A stretch of 64,000 nucleotides of DNA from Kluyvera intermedia (GCF_034424175.1 NZ_CP139986.1:3224001-3288000); one strand, 5' to 3'; positions 1 to 8,620 are shown, numbered from the stretch's first letter. Numbers and translations are program-made. Notes: generated by a model from the letters alone, not told the origin.

Positions 1-657
1 GATCGCGAGCGCTTGTTTACCGCCGATGTTGCCCATGAACTGCGAACGCCGCTTGCAGGGTTAAAACTGCATCTGGAACTGCTGGAAAAGACGCAGAACC
101 TGAATCTTGCGCCGCTGGTACAGCGTTTGGATCAGATGACTGAGAGCGTGGCGCAACTGCTGCTTTTAGCGCGGGTGGGCCAATCCTTTTCGGCAGGCAG
201 TTACCAGCGGGTGGATCTGCTAAGTGATGTGATTGAGCCGATACACAGTGAGCTGGAAACCATGCTGGCGGCTCGGGCACAAAAGCTGGTTATTGACCAT
301 CCCCCATCGTCAGTGACCGTTTCCGGTGACGCGACCTTATTGAGGTTGCTGGTGCGTAATTTACTGGAGAATGCGCATCGATATAGTCCGGAAGCGTCAA
401 CGATTACCCTGTCGCTGGTCTCCACAACACGTCCGACGTTAGTGGTTGAGGATGAGGGGCCGGGGATTGATGAGTCGAAAGTCGGGGAGTTAAGTCAGGC
501 ATTTGTGCGAATGGACAGCCGTTATGGCGGAATTGGTCTTGGACTCAGCATCGTTACGCGCATCGCCCAGCTTCATGAAGCGGCATTCTTCTTGCAAAAC
601 CGCGAGACCGGCAACGGAACGCGAGCATGGGTAGAGTTTCAGCCACCGAAGAATTAA
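1..657 (+). CDS. PmrB/BasS-like sensor histidine kinase, C-terminal part
   Basis: The reading frame is open from base 1, so only the last 218 residues are present; the sensor and membrane parts lie outside. Visible motifs are the phospho-acceptor H box (HELRTPL, His at residue 12 of the visible part), the N box (NLLENAHRYSP), G1 (DEGPGID) and G2 (GIGLGLS), so the kinase core looks complete and active. The stretches FTADVAHELRTPLAG and FVRMDSRYGGIGLGLS are typical of BasS/PmrB, which phosphorylates BasR/PmrA to turn on lipid A modification and polymyxin resistance. Between motifs it differs from E. coli and Salmonella PmrB more than other proteins here differ from theirs, so a paralog (for example CrrB-like) is as likely as the ortholog. 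A response regulator gene would be expected just upstream. It converges on uvrB. Confidence 0.85.
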   Translation, partial: DRERLFTADVAHELRTPLAGLKLHLELLEKTQNLNLAPLVQRLDQMTESVAQLLLLARVGQSFSAGSYQRVDLLSDVIEPIHSELETMLAARAQKLVIDHPPSSVTVSGDATLLRLLVRNLLENAHRYSPEASTITLSLVSTTRPTLVVEDEGPGIDESKVGELSQAFVRMDSRYGGIGLGLSIVTRIAQLHEAAFFLQNRETGNGTRAWVEFQPPKN

Positions 658-663
658 CGCGAG

Positions 664-756
664 TCAGAAGGTCATTATCCACTGACAGGCAAAACCGGCG
701 ACAATGGCAACGGAGATCATCACGGTAAACAGCTGCTGGGAATTCAGAGGAAACAT
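664..756 (-). CDS. 30-residue single-pass membrane peptide, possibly PmrR-like
   Basis: A short ORF facing the kinase gene, with its stop 7 bases beyond the kinase stop. The ATG at 756 has an AAGGAT ribosome binding site at a good distance; a longer in-frame ATG at 855 has no such site. The peptide has a polar start (MFPLNSQQ), one hydrophobic stretch of about 18 residues and an end rich in aromatic residues (QWIMTF). From memory, PmrR of E. coli and Salmonella (about 29 residues, an inhibitor of LpxT made under PmrA control) has a similar layout, with shared positions such as L, T, V, S, V, V, F, W and T in the second half. The pairing with a PmrB-like kinase makes this plausible. The resemblance is a memory-based alignment of a very short peptide, so the identity is tentative. 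Confidence 0.5.
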   Translation of the reverse strand: MFPLNSQQLFTVMISVAIVAGFACQWIMTF

Positions 757-863
757 GGCGCTATCCTTATTGATTTTACGGATAGTATGAGCGGGATTTA
801 TTAAGTGAACATTAAGGTTTGCGTCCGCGAGCGTGATGTTGCCCATATTTGGCACCGAGCCTT

Positions 864-933
864 CCCGGGGGCGGCTTGCGCCTTGCCCGGGCTACAAATG
901 ACGTAGCCCGGCTGAACGAAGTGACGCCGGGGT
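864..933. repeat. Palindromic GTAGCCCGGC-type repeat pair, diverged
   Basis: Two inverted copies of a GC-rich repeat (CCCGGGCTAC, a short spacer, then GTAGCCCGGC) lie between the convergent kinase/small ORF side and uvrB. The outer arms are imperfect here, unlike the copies at 56306 and 62052. It could form a stem-loop in transcripts from either side. Confidence 0.7.
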
Positions 934-949
934 TGGTACCGGCCGACTA

Positions 950-2974
950 TCAGGATGTGGCGATAAACAATTCGCGTAGCTTGTGCAGGCGGTCGCGGGC
1001 TTCTGCTGCTTCTTCGAACTCGAGGTTCTGCGCATGTTTCATCATTTGCGCTTCCACGGCCTGGATTTGCTGCTGCAGCGCTTTCGGCGTCAGCACCGGT
1101 GCATCTGCCTCAACAACCGACGATGCGCCTCGTGACTTACCGCGGCCTTTGGCTTTGGTCTTCGCCAGCCCCTCACCCATCGACAGAATATCAACCACGT
1201 CTTTGACAAGACCCTGCGGCACGATGCCGTGTTCGACGTTGTACTGATGCTGTTTCTCACGACGACGTTCGGTCTCACTAATAGCTTTCGCCATCGACGC
1301 GGTGATTTTATCGCCGTAGAGAATTGCCTTACCGTTAATATTACGCGCTGCACGACCAATGGTCTGAATCAACGAACGTTCGGAACGCAGGAAACCTTCT
1401 TTGTCAGCGTCAAGGATTGCCACCAGCGAAACTTCCGGCATATCCAGCCCTTCTCGCAGCAAGTTGATACCCACCAGCACGTCGAATTCCCCCAAGCGCA
1501 GATCGCGGATGATCTCCATACGCTCGACGGTGTCGATATCAGAGTGCAGATAACGCACCCGCTCTCCATGTTCTTCGAGATAATCCGTCAGATCTTCCGC
1601 CATACGTTTGGTGAGCGTGGTGACCAGCACACGTTCGTTAATCACCGCACGTTTACGGATTTCTGATAACAGATCGTCAACCTGCGTGCCCACCGGACGT
1701 ACTTCAATAATCGGGTCAAGCAGCCCGGTTGGGCGCACCACCTGATCAATGACGTCGCCACCGGATTTCTCCAGCTCATAGTTGCCCGGCGTCGCGGAAA
1801 CATAGATGGTTTGCGGTGCCAGCGCTTCAAACTCTTCAAACTTTAATGGACGGTTATCGAGCGCAGACGGCAGGCGGAAACCATACTCGACCAGCGTCTC
1901 TTTACGCGCCCGGTCGCCTCGGTACATGCCGCCAATTTGCGGGATGGTGACGTGGGATTCATCTACCACCAGCAGACCGTCAGCCGGCAGGTAGTCAAAC
2001 AGCGTCGGAGGTGGCTCGCCCGGCCCGCGCCCGGAGAGATAGCGAGAGTAGTTTTCAATGCCTGAGCAATAGCCCAACTCATTCATCATTTCGAGGTCAA
2101 ACTGAGTTCGCTGGCTGATGCGTTGCTCTTCCAGCAGCTTGTTGTTTGCCAACAACACCTGACGTCGGTCAGCCAGTTCGACTTTGATTTCTTCCATCGC
2201 CTGCACGATACGCTCGCGTGGGGTTACGTAGTGGCTTTTCGGGTAAACCGTATAACGCTGGAGCGTTGACTCCACGTGCCCGGTCAGCGGGTCGAACAGC
2301 GACAGTCGCTCAACCTCTTCATCAAACAACTCGACGCGTAGCGCAAGATCGTCCGATTCAGCCGGGAAGATATCGATAACCTCGCCGCGCACGCGGAAAG
2401 TACCGCGCTGGAACGCCTGATCGTTGCGGGTGTACTGCAAATCCGCCAGTCGACGCAGAATGGAACGCTGATCGATAATGGTGCCCACCGTCAGATGCAG
2501 CATCATTTTCAGATACAGGTCGGGATCGCCCAGACCGTAGATGGCCGATACCGAAGCCACCACGATAACATCGCGACGCTCGAGCAGCGCCTTGGTGGCG
2601 GACAAACGCATCTGGTCGATGTGTTCATTCACCGCGGAATCTTTTTCGATAAAGGTATCGGAGCTGGGAACGTAGGCTTCCGGCTGGTAGTAATCGTAGT
2701 AGGAGACAAAGTACTCCACCGCGTTTTCCGGGAAGAACGCTTTCATTTCACCGTACAACTGCGCCGCCAGGGTTTTATTCGGTGCCAGTACCATGGTTGG
2801 ACGCTGGAGGTCTGCAATGACGTTAGCCACGGTAAAGGTCTTCCCTGAACCGGTCACGCCGAGCAGCGTCTGGTGCGCCAGACCGTCTTCTAGCCCCTCT
2901 TTCAGACGTGAAATGGCCACCGGCTGATCGCCGGAAGGACTAAACGGGGAATGCAACTTAAAGGGTTTACTCAT
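950..2974 (-). CDS. uvrB: UvrABC excinuclease subunit B
   Basis: UvrB is the damage-verifying helicase-like subunit of nucleotide excision repair: it is loaded by UvrA and recruits UvrC. The 674-residue protein shows Walker A GVTGSGKT near residue 40, the beta-hairpin sequence YYDYYQPEAY that clamps the damaged strand, the DESH motif, the helicase motif QTIGRAARN, and a C-terminal UVR domain (NLEFEEAAEARD) that binds UvrC. The ATG at 2974 gives the usual start MSKPFKLHS; an upstream in-frame ATG at 3037 would add 21 residues not found in the family. A LexA-like box lies about 80 bases upstream, fitting SOS control. The linker before the UVR domain differs from E. coli, as is common. The gene stands alone, back to back with the bio cluster. 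Confidence 0.98.
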   Translation of the reverse strand: MSKPFKLHSPFSPSGDQPVAISRLKEGLEDGLAHQTLLGVTGSGKTFTVANVIADLQRPTMVLAPNKTLAAQLYGEMKAFFPENAVEYFVSYYDYYQPEAYVPSSDTFIEKDSAVNEHIDQMRLSATKALLERRDVIVVASVSAIYGLGDPDLYLKMMLHLTVGTIIDQRSILRRLADLQYTRNDQAFQRGTFRVRGEVIDIFPAESDDLALRVELFDEEVERLSLFDPLTGHVESTLQRYTVYPKSHYVTPRERIVQAMEEIKVELADRRQVLLANNKLLEEQRISQRTQFDLEMMNELGYCSGIENYSRYLSGRGPGEPPPTLFDYLPADGLLVVDESHVTIPQIGGMYRGDRARKETLVEYGFRLPSALDNRPLKFEEFEALAPQTIYVSATPGNYELEKSGGDVIDQVVRPTGLLDPIIEVRPVGTQVDDLLSEIRKRAVINERVLVTTLTKRMAEDLTDYLEEHGERVRYLHSDIDTVERMEIIRDLRLGEFDVLVGINLLREGLDMPEVSLVAILDADKEGFLRSERSLIQTIGRAARNINGKAILYGDKITASMAKAISETERRREKQHQYNVEHGIVPQGLVKDVVDILSMGEGLAKTKAKGRGKSRGASSVVEADAPVLTPKALQQQIQAVEAQMMKHAQNLEFEEAAEARDRLHKLRELFIATS

Positions 2975-3051
2975 GGGCAACGCTACCTGATAACTGATGG
3001 CCGGGCTGGAGATTAATTCTACTCGCCGCTTGCACAATTGCCAATAAAAAA

Positions 3052-3071
3052 TACTGGATATAAAACCAGTG
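3052..3071 (-). promoter_or_regulatory. LexA (SOS) box of uvrB
   Basis: Read on the uvrB strand this is CACTGGTTTTATATCCAGTA, which fits the LexA pattern CTG-N10-CAG with an AT-rich middle. It sits 78 bases before the uvrB ATG, close to where E. coli uvrB carries its SOS box. Confidence 0.85.
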
Positions 3072-3372
3072 ATACATTATCGTATTTTGCATAATTGGGA
3101 TGATGACCCGCAAGAATGGATGAAATTTATCCGCTGACCAGATAAAACACCAGCCGGATCAGGTTATCCCCAGAACATTTTCTCTTTTAACATTTGTCAA
3201 TATAGGTCATGAAAGTTTTATGGCAACCACCGGCACTTTTTATGACACCATTGCTTTTATTTATCTTATTGATAATAAAGTAAAACTCACAAAAGACGCG
3301 TTTCACACCAATTCGGGCGAAAGCCGCATGCTCTCTCGTTCACCGCGAGTTTTCTAACCCTAATACACAGGG

Positions 3373-3396
3373 TTATCCACAGGAATAGTGGATAAC
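3373..3396. promoter_or_regulatory. Pair of inverted DnaA-box-like sites
   Basis: TTATCCACA at 3373-3381 is a perfect DnaA box on the plus strand. GTGGATAAC at 3388-3396 is a one-mismatch box facing the other way. They lie in the 637-base gap between uvrB and bioD. From memory, the E. coli uvrB upstream region has also been reported to bind DnaA. The remainder of 3072-3571 shows no convincing gene; a 62-codon minus-strand ORF at 3373-3561 has no supporting features. Confidence 0.5.
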
Positions 3397-3576
3397 TACC
3401 TCTAGCCCGTATCCCCCGCCACCCGGCGATTTGCGCAACATCGTGTCAATGCTGATGCAAAAAAATATTTTACTCTCGATATTGATGTGTATCAGCGAAA
3501 TGTCACCTCTATTTTTAGGTACAACAGACATGATTCCCTTACGTTTTTTGCGGAGTATCACTTACGAATGAAGATA

Positions 3577-3600
3577 ACCCGCTGAGAATACTCAACGGGT
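3577..3600 (-). terminator. Hairpin after bioD, likely end of bioBFCD transcript
   Basis: On the minus strand a stem of ten base positions (ACCCGTTGAG against CTCAGCGGGT, one mismatch) with a 4-base loop follows bioD by 11 bases and is followed by a moderately T-rich stretch (TATCTTCATT). The position fits a terminator; the T tract is weak. Confidence 0.5.
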
Positions 3601-3611
3601 CAAAGGGGGAT

Positions 3612-4289
3612 TTACAGGACGCGGAGATCGAGATACTGGCCGAGCGGTTGGTTAGTAATATCATCGCCTAACCATGGGATTTCACCCATCATCGGAGCCG
3701 GGATCATCCGTTGCAGCGTACTGAGGTACTCCGCATGCCGACGGCCCGGCGGGGTGACATCGTTCGCAATCCAGCCCGCCAGTTTTAAACCCGCTTGCTG
3801 CACTGCCTGAGCCGTCAACACCGCATGGTTGATACAACCAAGTTTCACGCCGACCACCAGAATGACCGGCAGTTGTTCCATCTTTACCCAGTCTGCTAGC
3901 GTCAGCGTCGGTGAGAGTGGCGTAAACCAGCCGCCAGCCCCTTCCACCAACACCCAGTCAGCCTGCGCCTCCAGTGCACGTAGTCCCGACGACAAGACGC
4001 TGGCCTCAATCGGACGTTGCTCATCAGCGCTGACGATATGCGGTGAGGTAGGTTCAGCGAAGGTATAAGGATTCACCGCGTCGTAGCTTAAGGGCACAAC
4101 GCTGTTATGTTGCAGCGCCAGGGCGTCGCTGTTGCGCAACCCGTCGGTTGTCATTTCACTGCCGGACGCCACCGGCTTGTAGCCTGCGGTACGTCGTCCC
4201 TGTAAACGCGCGGCCTGCAACAATGCGGTACTGGCGACGGTTTTACCCACTTCCGTATCGGTTCCGGTAACATAGTAGCGTTCAATCAC
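3612..4289 (-). CDS. bioD: Dethiobiotin synthetase
   Basis: BioD closes the ureido ring of 7,8-diaminopelargonate using CO2 and ATP to give dethiobiotin, the next-to-last step of biotin synthesis. The 225-residue protein begins with the modified P-loop GTDTEVGKT and carries the family blocks GYKPVASGSE, NPYTFAEPTSPH, VEGAGGW and LVVGVKLGCINHA. Length matches the E. coli enzyme. Its ATG overlaps the end of bioC by 8 bases, which implies translational coupling as the last gene of bioBFCD. The bioD1-type sequence and its place in the bio cluster argue against the bioD2 paralog (ynfK). Confidence 0.97.
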   Translation of the reverse strand: MIERYYVTGTDTEVGKTVASTALLQAARLQGRRTAGYKPVASGSEMTTDGLRNSDALALQHNSVVPLSYDAVNPYTFAEPTSPHIVSADEQRPIEASVLSSGLRALEAQADWVLVEGAGGWFTPLSPTLTLADWVKMEQLPVILVVGVKLGCINHAVLTAQAVQQAGLKLAGWIANDVTPPGRRHAEYLSTLQRMIPAPMMGEIPWLGDDITNQPLGQYLDLRVL

Positions 4290-5037
4290 GAACGATCACT
4301 CCTGTAAAAAGATGGTAAGTCAAAGGACATTCGCCCCCCTGCGACGGCCATGCCAGCTGCAATTGTTGCAGTCTTCCGCGCGTCAGCGTCTGGTTACTGC
4401 GCCCCTGGTGAAGGTGCGTCGCCCCTATTCCCTTCAACGAGCGCATCGCGCTTAAGGCATCGGGGAAGTCCAATGTGTGCGTTGTGACCGTAGCGTGGTG
4501 ACGATAATGCCCTACGGCGTCACGCAGCGTTTTTTCCGCCAGAAAACGGTTGGCGTGACTGTGATTGTCAATTGCCTGCCAGGCCTGGTTCAGTTCCGGT
4601 AACGACCCGGCGGTGAGGGTCGTAAACGCCAATACTCCGCCGGGGCTAAGCTGCCGATACAGACTGTCGAGGGCCACGCGGATATCGCTACACCACTGCA
4701 CGGCCAGATTGCTCCACACCAGTTCAAAACCGTTTTCCAGTGGGGGGATATCTTCAATATCTGCCTGCAAATAGCGGTCTGCTGATTGTTGCGCACGCGC
4801 GTGTTGCAGCATCTCATCGGAGAGATCCAGCGCCGTGACGTGGCTTCCCTTATCACGCCAGTAACGGCTGTAGCTGCCCGGCCCACATCCCGCATCCAGC
4901 ACCCGGGCAAACGCCTGGGATGGAAGTTGCGTCAGAAGATGCGCCGCACTCAAGCGTTGCAGCTCATCATGCTGATGATAGTGGGCCGCCGCGCGACCAA
5001 ATGCGGCGGCGACGGCCTGTTTATCAACGCTCGCCAT
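4282..5037 (-). CDS. bioC: Malonyl-ACP O-methyltransferase
   Basis: BioC methylates the free carboxyl of malonyl-ACP with SAM so that fatty acid synthesis can make the pimeloyl moiety of biotin. The 251-residue protein has the SAM-binding motif LDAGCGPGSYS, the post-motif VTALDLS, and WSNLAVQWC as in enterobacterial BioC. The ATG at 5037 (MASVDKQAVAAAFGRAAAHY) matches the family start; an upstream ATG at 5061 would add eight residues inside bioF. It overlaps the 3' end of bioF by 14 bases and bioD by 8. It is less conserved than bioB or bioA, as usual for this gene. Confidence 0.96.
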   Translation of the reverse strand: MASVDKQAVAAAFGRAAAHYHQHDELQRLSAAHLLTQLPSQAFARVLDAGCGPGSYSRYWRDKGSHVTALDLSDEMLQHARAQQSADRYLQADIEDIPPLENGFELVWSNLAVQWCSDIRVALDSLYRQLSPGGVLAFTTLTAGSLPELNQAWQAIDNHSHANRFLAEKTLRDAVGHYRHHATVTTHTLDFPDALSAMRSLKGIGATHLHQGRSNQTLTRGRLQQLQLAWPSQGGECPLTYHLFTGVIVRD

Positions 5038-6178
5038 GTAACACCTCCAGCAGATGGGCAATATCCTCTGATTTGTGCGCCGCGGTTAGCGTCAGACGCA
5101 GACGCGCGGTACCTGCGGGAACGGTCGGCGGGCGGATGGCCGTCACCCAGCAACCCTGTTCGCGTAGCTGTTCCGCCAGTTGTAGGGTGTGCTGATTATC
5201 CCCCACAATCAGCGGCTGGATAGCGCTCTGCGAGTCGGTCAGGGGATATGCCAGACCACCAGCGCCGTGGCGAAAATCCGCCACATGCTGTGCCAGCGTT
5301 TCACGTCGTTGCTGTCCGTCATCGCTCTGAATAACCGCGAGCGCCGCCTGTAATGCCAGCGCCTGGGCGGGCGGCATGGCGGTGCTGTAAATCAGATGAC
5401 GGGCGAATTGCAGGAAGTAGTCGGCAACATCGTGGCTGCACAGTACCGCCGCACCGCTCAGGCCAAAGGCTTTGCCAAAGGTGACAATCAGCAGTTCAGG
5501 ATGAACGCCCTGCTGCTGACAGCTACCGCGCCCATTTTCGCCGTCAACGCCAATACCGTGGGCATCGTCAACCATCAACCAGCCATTGGCTTCCCGTGTG
5601 GCACGAGCGATATCAGCCAACGGTGCGCGGTCGCCGTCCATGCTAAACACCCCTTCCGTCACCACCAGTTGCTGGCCAGCAACGGGCGCGGCAAGCAGAC
5701 GGGCAAGATGTTGGCTGTCGTTGTGCTGAAAACGACGGAGCTGGGCCGGGCTCTGCGCTGCGGCTTCCAGTAGCGACGCATGGCTCAGACGATCGGCAAC
5801 AATCCGGTCCTCTCGCCCCGCCAGCGCGGCAATCACCGCCTGGTTGGCGGCAAAACCGGAGATAAACAGCAGTGCGCGGTCATAACCCAGCCAGTCGGAA
5901 AGCTGTTCTTCCAGGTGTTGATGCGCCTGGTGGTAGCCGGTGACGTGACCCGAACCGCCCGATCCCACGCCGTACAAATCAGCCCCCTGCTGCCAGGCGC
6001 GCACCACCTGCGGATGCTGACTCAGCCCCAGATAGTCGTTGCTGGAAAAGTTACGGTAGCGGCGGTCACCGCGTACCAGCCAACGTCCCGCGCCCTGCGC
6101 CAGTGGCTGACGCTGGCGAAACGCCTGTGCCTCACGACGCTCTGCTACAGCATGCTCAATTCGGCTTTGCCAACTCAT
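5024..6178 (-). CDS. bioF: 8-amino-7-oxononanoate synthase
   Basis: BioF condenses pimeloyl-ACP with L-alanine, with loss of CO2, using pyridoxal phosphate. The 384-residue length equals that of E. coli BioF. Visible features are SSNDYLGLS, GSGGSGHVTGYHQAH, the cofactor-binding DDAHGIGVDG, and the Schiff-base lysine in TFGKAFGLSG (near residue 236). The start ATG overlaps the bioB stop in ATGA, so the two genes are translationally coupled. Confidence 0.97.
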   Translation of the reverse strand: MSWQSRIEHAVAERREAQAFRQRQPLAQGAGRWLVRGDRRYRNFSSNDYLGLSQHPQVVRAWQQGADLYGVGSGGSGHVTGYHQAHQHLEEQLSDWLGYDRALLFISGFAANQAVIAALAGREDRIVADRLSHASLLEAAAQSPAQLRRFQHNDSQHLARLLAAPVAGQQLVVTEGVFSMDGDRAPLADIARATREANGWLMVDDAHGIGVDGENGRGSCQQQGVHPELLIVTFGKAFGLSGAAVLCSHDVADYFLQFARHLIYSTAMPPAQALALQAALAVIQSDDGQQRRETLAQHVADFRHGAGGLAYPLTDSQSAIQPLIVGDNQHTLQLAEQLREQGCWVTAIRPPTVPAGTARLRLTLTAAHKSEDIAHLLEVLHGER

Positions 6179-7215
6179 ACCGCCGCCGCGTTGTAATATT
6201 CCTCGGTATCTGGCGTCTTCAGTACCTGCTCCAGACGCTGCTGCTGTTCGTTGTCACCGACGCTCACCATCGTCTGCTGTGGGTTAAGCCCCAGCTTACG
6301 GAACAGTTGCAGGTCTTTGTCCTCTTCCGGGTTCGGGGTGGTCAGCAGTTTGCAGCCGTAGAATACCGAGTTGGCTCCGGCCATAAAGCACATCGCCTGA
6401 GTCTGTTCGTTCATCTGTTCGCGACCGGCGGAGAGACGCACGTGCGAGGTCGGCATCATGATGCGCGCTACCGCAATAGTACGAATAAAATCAAAGGCAT
6501 CGACATCGTCGTTATCTGCAAGCGGCGTGCCTTTCACCTTCACCAGCATGTTGATCGGCACGCTTTCCGGCGGCGTTGGCAGGTTAGCTAATTGCAACAG
6601 CAGACCGGCGCGGTCAGTGACGGTTTCACCCAGCCCGACAATACCGCCAGAGCAGACTTTGATCCCGGCATCACGCACTTTGCCCAGCGTATCCAGACGC
6701 TCCTGATAGCTGCGGGTGGTGATGATATTGCCGTAGAATTCCGGCGAGGTATCGAGGTTGTGGTTGTAGTAATCCAGCCCCGCTGAAGCCAGACGTTCCG
6801 CCTGGGTGTCAGACAGCGTGCCCAGCGTCATACAGGCTTCCAGCCCCATTTCCTTCACGCCCTGTACCATCTGCTCAAGATAGGGCATATCGCGTTCGTG
6901 CGGGTTTTTCCACGCCGCACCCATACAGAATCGGGTTGAACCCGCAAGCTTAGCCTTTCGCGCAGAGTCCAGCACCTGCTCCACTTCCATCAGGCGTTCG
7001 CTTTCCAGACCGGTTTTGTAGCGCGAGCTTTGCGGGCAGTATTTGCAGTCTTCCGGGCAGGCGCCGGTTTTAATCGACAGCAGCGTGCTCACTTGCACTT
7101 GCTGTGGGTCGAAATGTTGACGGTGAACCTGCTGCGCTTCAAACAGTAAGTCCAGCAGCGGTTTTTCGAAAAGAGCGGTAACTTGCGACATTGTCCAGCG
7201 TAAAGGGTGAGCCAT
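6175..7215 (-). CDS. bioB: Biotin synthase, radical SAM
   Basis: BioB inserts sulfur into dethiobiotin to form biotin. It is a radical SAM enzyme with a [4Fe-4S] cluster bound by CPEDCKYC (the CX3CX2C motif, near residue 53) and an auxiliary [2Fe-2S] cluster whose ligands include Cys in FCMGAAW and CSGGIVGLGE and Arg in VRLSAGRE. The 346-residue length equals the E. coli protein, and the start MAHPLRWTMSQVTALF is conserved. It is the first gene of the leftward bioBFCD operon and is transcribed from the shared BirA operator at 7259-7292, 43 bases upstream of the ATG. Confidence 0.98.
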   Translation of the reverse strand: MAHPLRWTMSQVTALFEKPLLDLLFEAQQVHRQHFDPQQVQVSTLLSIKTGACPEDCKYCPQSSRYKTGLESERLMEVEQVLDSARKAKLAGSTRFCMGAAWKNPHERDMPYLEQMVQGVKEMGLEACMTLGTLSDTQAERLASAGLDYYNHNLDTSPEFYGNIITTRSYQERLDTLGKVRDAGIKVCSGGIVGLGETVTDRAGLLLQLANLPTPPESVPINMLVKVKGTPLADNDDVDAFDFIRTIAVARIMMPTSHVRLSAGREQMNEQTQAMCFMAGANSVFYGCKLLTTPNPEEDKDLQLFRKLGLNPQQTMVSVGDNEQQQRLEQVLKTPDTEEYYNAAAV

Positions 7216-7258
7216 TGGCTTCTCCGGGGGTTTTGTTAATTTTCGGATCGGTTTATAC

Positions 7259-7292
7259 TCGTAAACCTAAAACTTTTCAAAATGGTTTACAA
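7259..7292. promoter_or_regulatory. BirA operator between bioA and bioB
   Basis: Two inverted arms, TCGTAAACC (7259-7267) and GGTTTACAA (7284-7292), are separated by exactly 16 bases. This is the architecture of the E. coli bio operator, where a BirA-biotinyl-AMP dimer represses both divergent promoters. One arm has a single change from TTGTAAACC. The site lies between the two divergent starts and rules out an upstream ATG at 7282 as the bioA start. Confidence 0.93.
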
Positions 7293-7299
7293 GTCGATT

Positions 7300-8589
7300 A
7301 TGACAACGGACGATCTCGCCTTCGATCAGCGCCACATATGGCACCCCTACACTTCCATGACCGCTCCGCTACCGGTGTATCCGGTGGTCTCCGCCGAGGG
7401 TTGCGAACTCCAACTTGCCAATGGCGACCGGCTGGTTGATGGCATGTCATCATGGTGGGCGACGATTCACGGCTACAATCACCCGCGTCTGAATGCGGCC
7501 ATGAAAGCGCAAATTGACCAGATGTCGCACGTGATGTTTGGCGGTATTACCCATCCTTCCGCCGTGGCCCTGTGCCGTAAACTGGTGGCGATGACGCCTG
7601 AGCCGCTGGAGTGTGTGTTCCTCGCCGACTCGGGTTCCGTGGCGGTAGAAGTGGCAATGAAGATGGCGTTGCAGTACTGGCAGGCCAAAGGCGAGTCGCG
7701 TCAGCGTTTCCTGACCTTCCGCAACGGCTACCACGGCGATACCTTCGGCGCGATGTCGGTTTGCGATCCAGACAACTCGATGCACAGCCTGTGGAAAGGC
7801 TATTTGCCTGAGAACCTGTTTGCGCCGGCCCCGCACAGCCGCTTTGATGGCGAGTTTGAAGAGTACGACATGGTGACGTTTGCGCGGCTGATGGCGGCGC
7901 ATCGCGGGGAAATTGCCGCGGTGATCCTTGAACCTATCGTGCAGGGTGCAGGCGGAATGCGCATGTACCATCCAGAGTGGTTAAAACGCATCCGTAAGAT
8001 GTGTGACCGTGAAGGCATTCTGTTGATTGCCGATGAAATCGCCACCGGCTTTGGTCGTACCGGGAAGCTGTTCGCCTGCGAGCACGCGGGGATCAGCGCC
8101 GATATTCTGTGTTTAGGTAAAGCCCTGACCGGCGGCACCATGACGCTCTCAGCGACCATCACCACCCGTGAGGTGGCGGAAACGATCAGCAACGGCGAAG
8201 CAGGCTGCTTTATGCACGGGCCGACGTTTATGGGCAATCCGCTGGCCTGCGCCGTCGCCACCGAAAGCCTCGCCATTCTGGAAACCGGCGAGTGGCAAAC
8301 CCAGGTCGCCGCCATTGAACATCAGCTCAAACGCGAGCTGGCACCTATCGGTGATTCGCCACTGGTTGCCGACGTCCGTGTGCTGGGCGCGATTGGCGTT
8401 GTCGAGACGCGTTACCCGGTGAACATGGCTCTGTTACAGCGTTTCTTCGTCGAACAAGGCGTATGGGTGCGTCCATTTGGTCGCCTGATTTACCTGATGC
8501 CGCCTTATCTCATCAGCAAAGCGCAACTCACCCGTTTGACCCGCGCCGTTTGTTTAGCTGTCGAACAGGAAACATTTTTTATCCAATAA
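7300..8589 (+). CDS. bioA: Adenosylmethionine-8-amino-7-oxononanoate aminotransferase
   Basis: BioA moves an amino group from SAM (an unusual donor) to 8-amino-7-oxononanoate to form 7,8-diaminopelargonate, using pyridoxal phosphate. The 429-residue protein starts at 7300 as MTTDDLAFDQRHIWHPYTS, the family start. It shows DGMSSWW, ADSGSVAVEVAMKMA, GYHGDTFGAMS, the cofactor aspartate in ADEIATGFGRTG and the Schiff-base lysine in LGKALTGG (near 274). It is transcribed rightward, opposite bioBFCD, from the shared operator. Confidence 0.98.
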   Translation: MTTDDLAFDQRHIWHPYTSMTAPLPVYPVVSAEGCELQLANGDRLVDGMSSWWATIHGYNHPRLNAAMKAQIDQMSHVMFGGITHPSAVALCRKLVAMTPEPLECVFLADSGSVAVEVAMKMALQYWQAKGESRQRFLTFRNGYHGDTFGAMSVCDPDNSMHSLWKGYLPENLFAPAPHSRFDGEFEEYDMVTFARLMAAHRGEIAAVILEPIVQGAGGMRMYHPEWLKRIRKMCDREGILLIADEIATGFGRTGKLFACEHAGISADILCLGKALTGGTMTLSATITTREVAETISNGEAGCFMHGPTFMGNPLACAVATESLAILETGEWQTQVAAIEHQLKRELAPIGDSPLVADVRVLGAIGVVETRYPVNMALLQRFFVEQGVWVRPFGRLIYLMPPYLISKAQLTRLTRAVCLAVEQETFFIQ

Positions 8590-8620
8590 GCAGCAGCCAT
8601 ATAGGATGATTAACGCTACA

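Noticed and set aside
849..1247. 132-codon plus-strand frame opposite the end of uvrB
   Set aside because: It begins in the palindromic repeat and mirrors uvrB; there is no ribosome binding site.
3373..3561. 62-codon minus-strand frame in the uvrB-bioD gap
   Set aside because: No ribosome binding site, low-complexity Gly/Lys-rich composition, and it overlaps DnaA-box-like sites; a chance frame.
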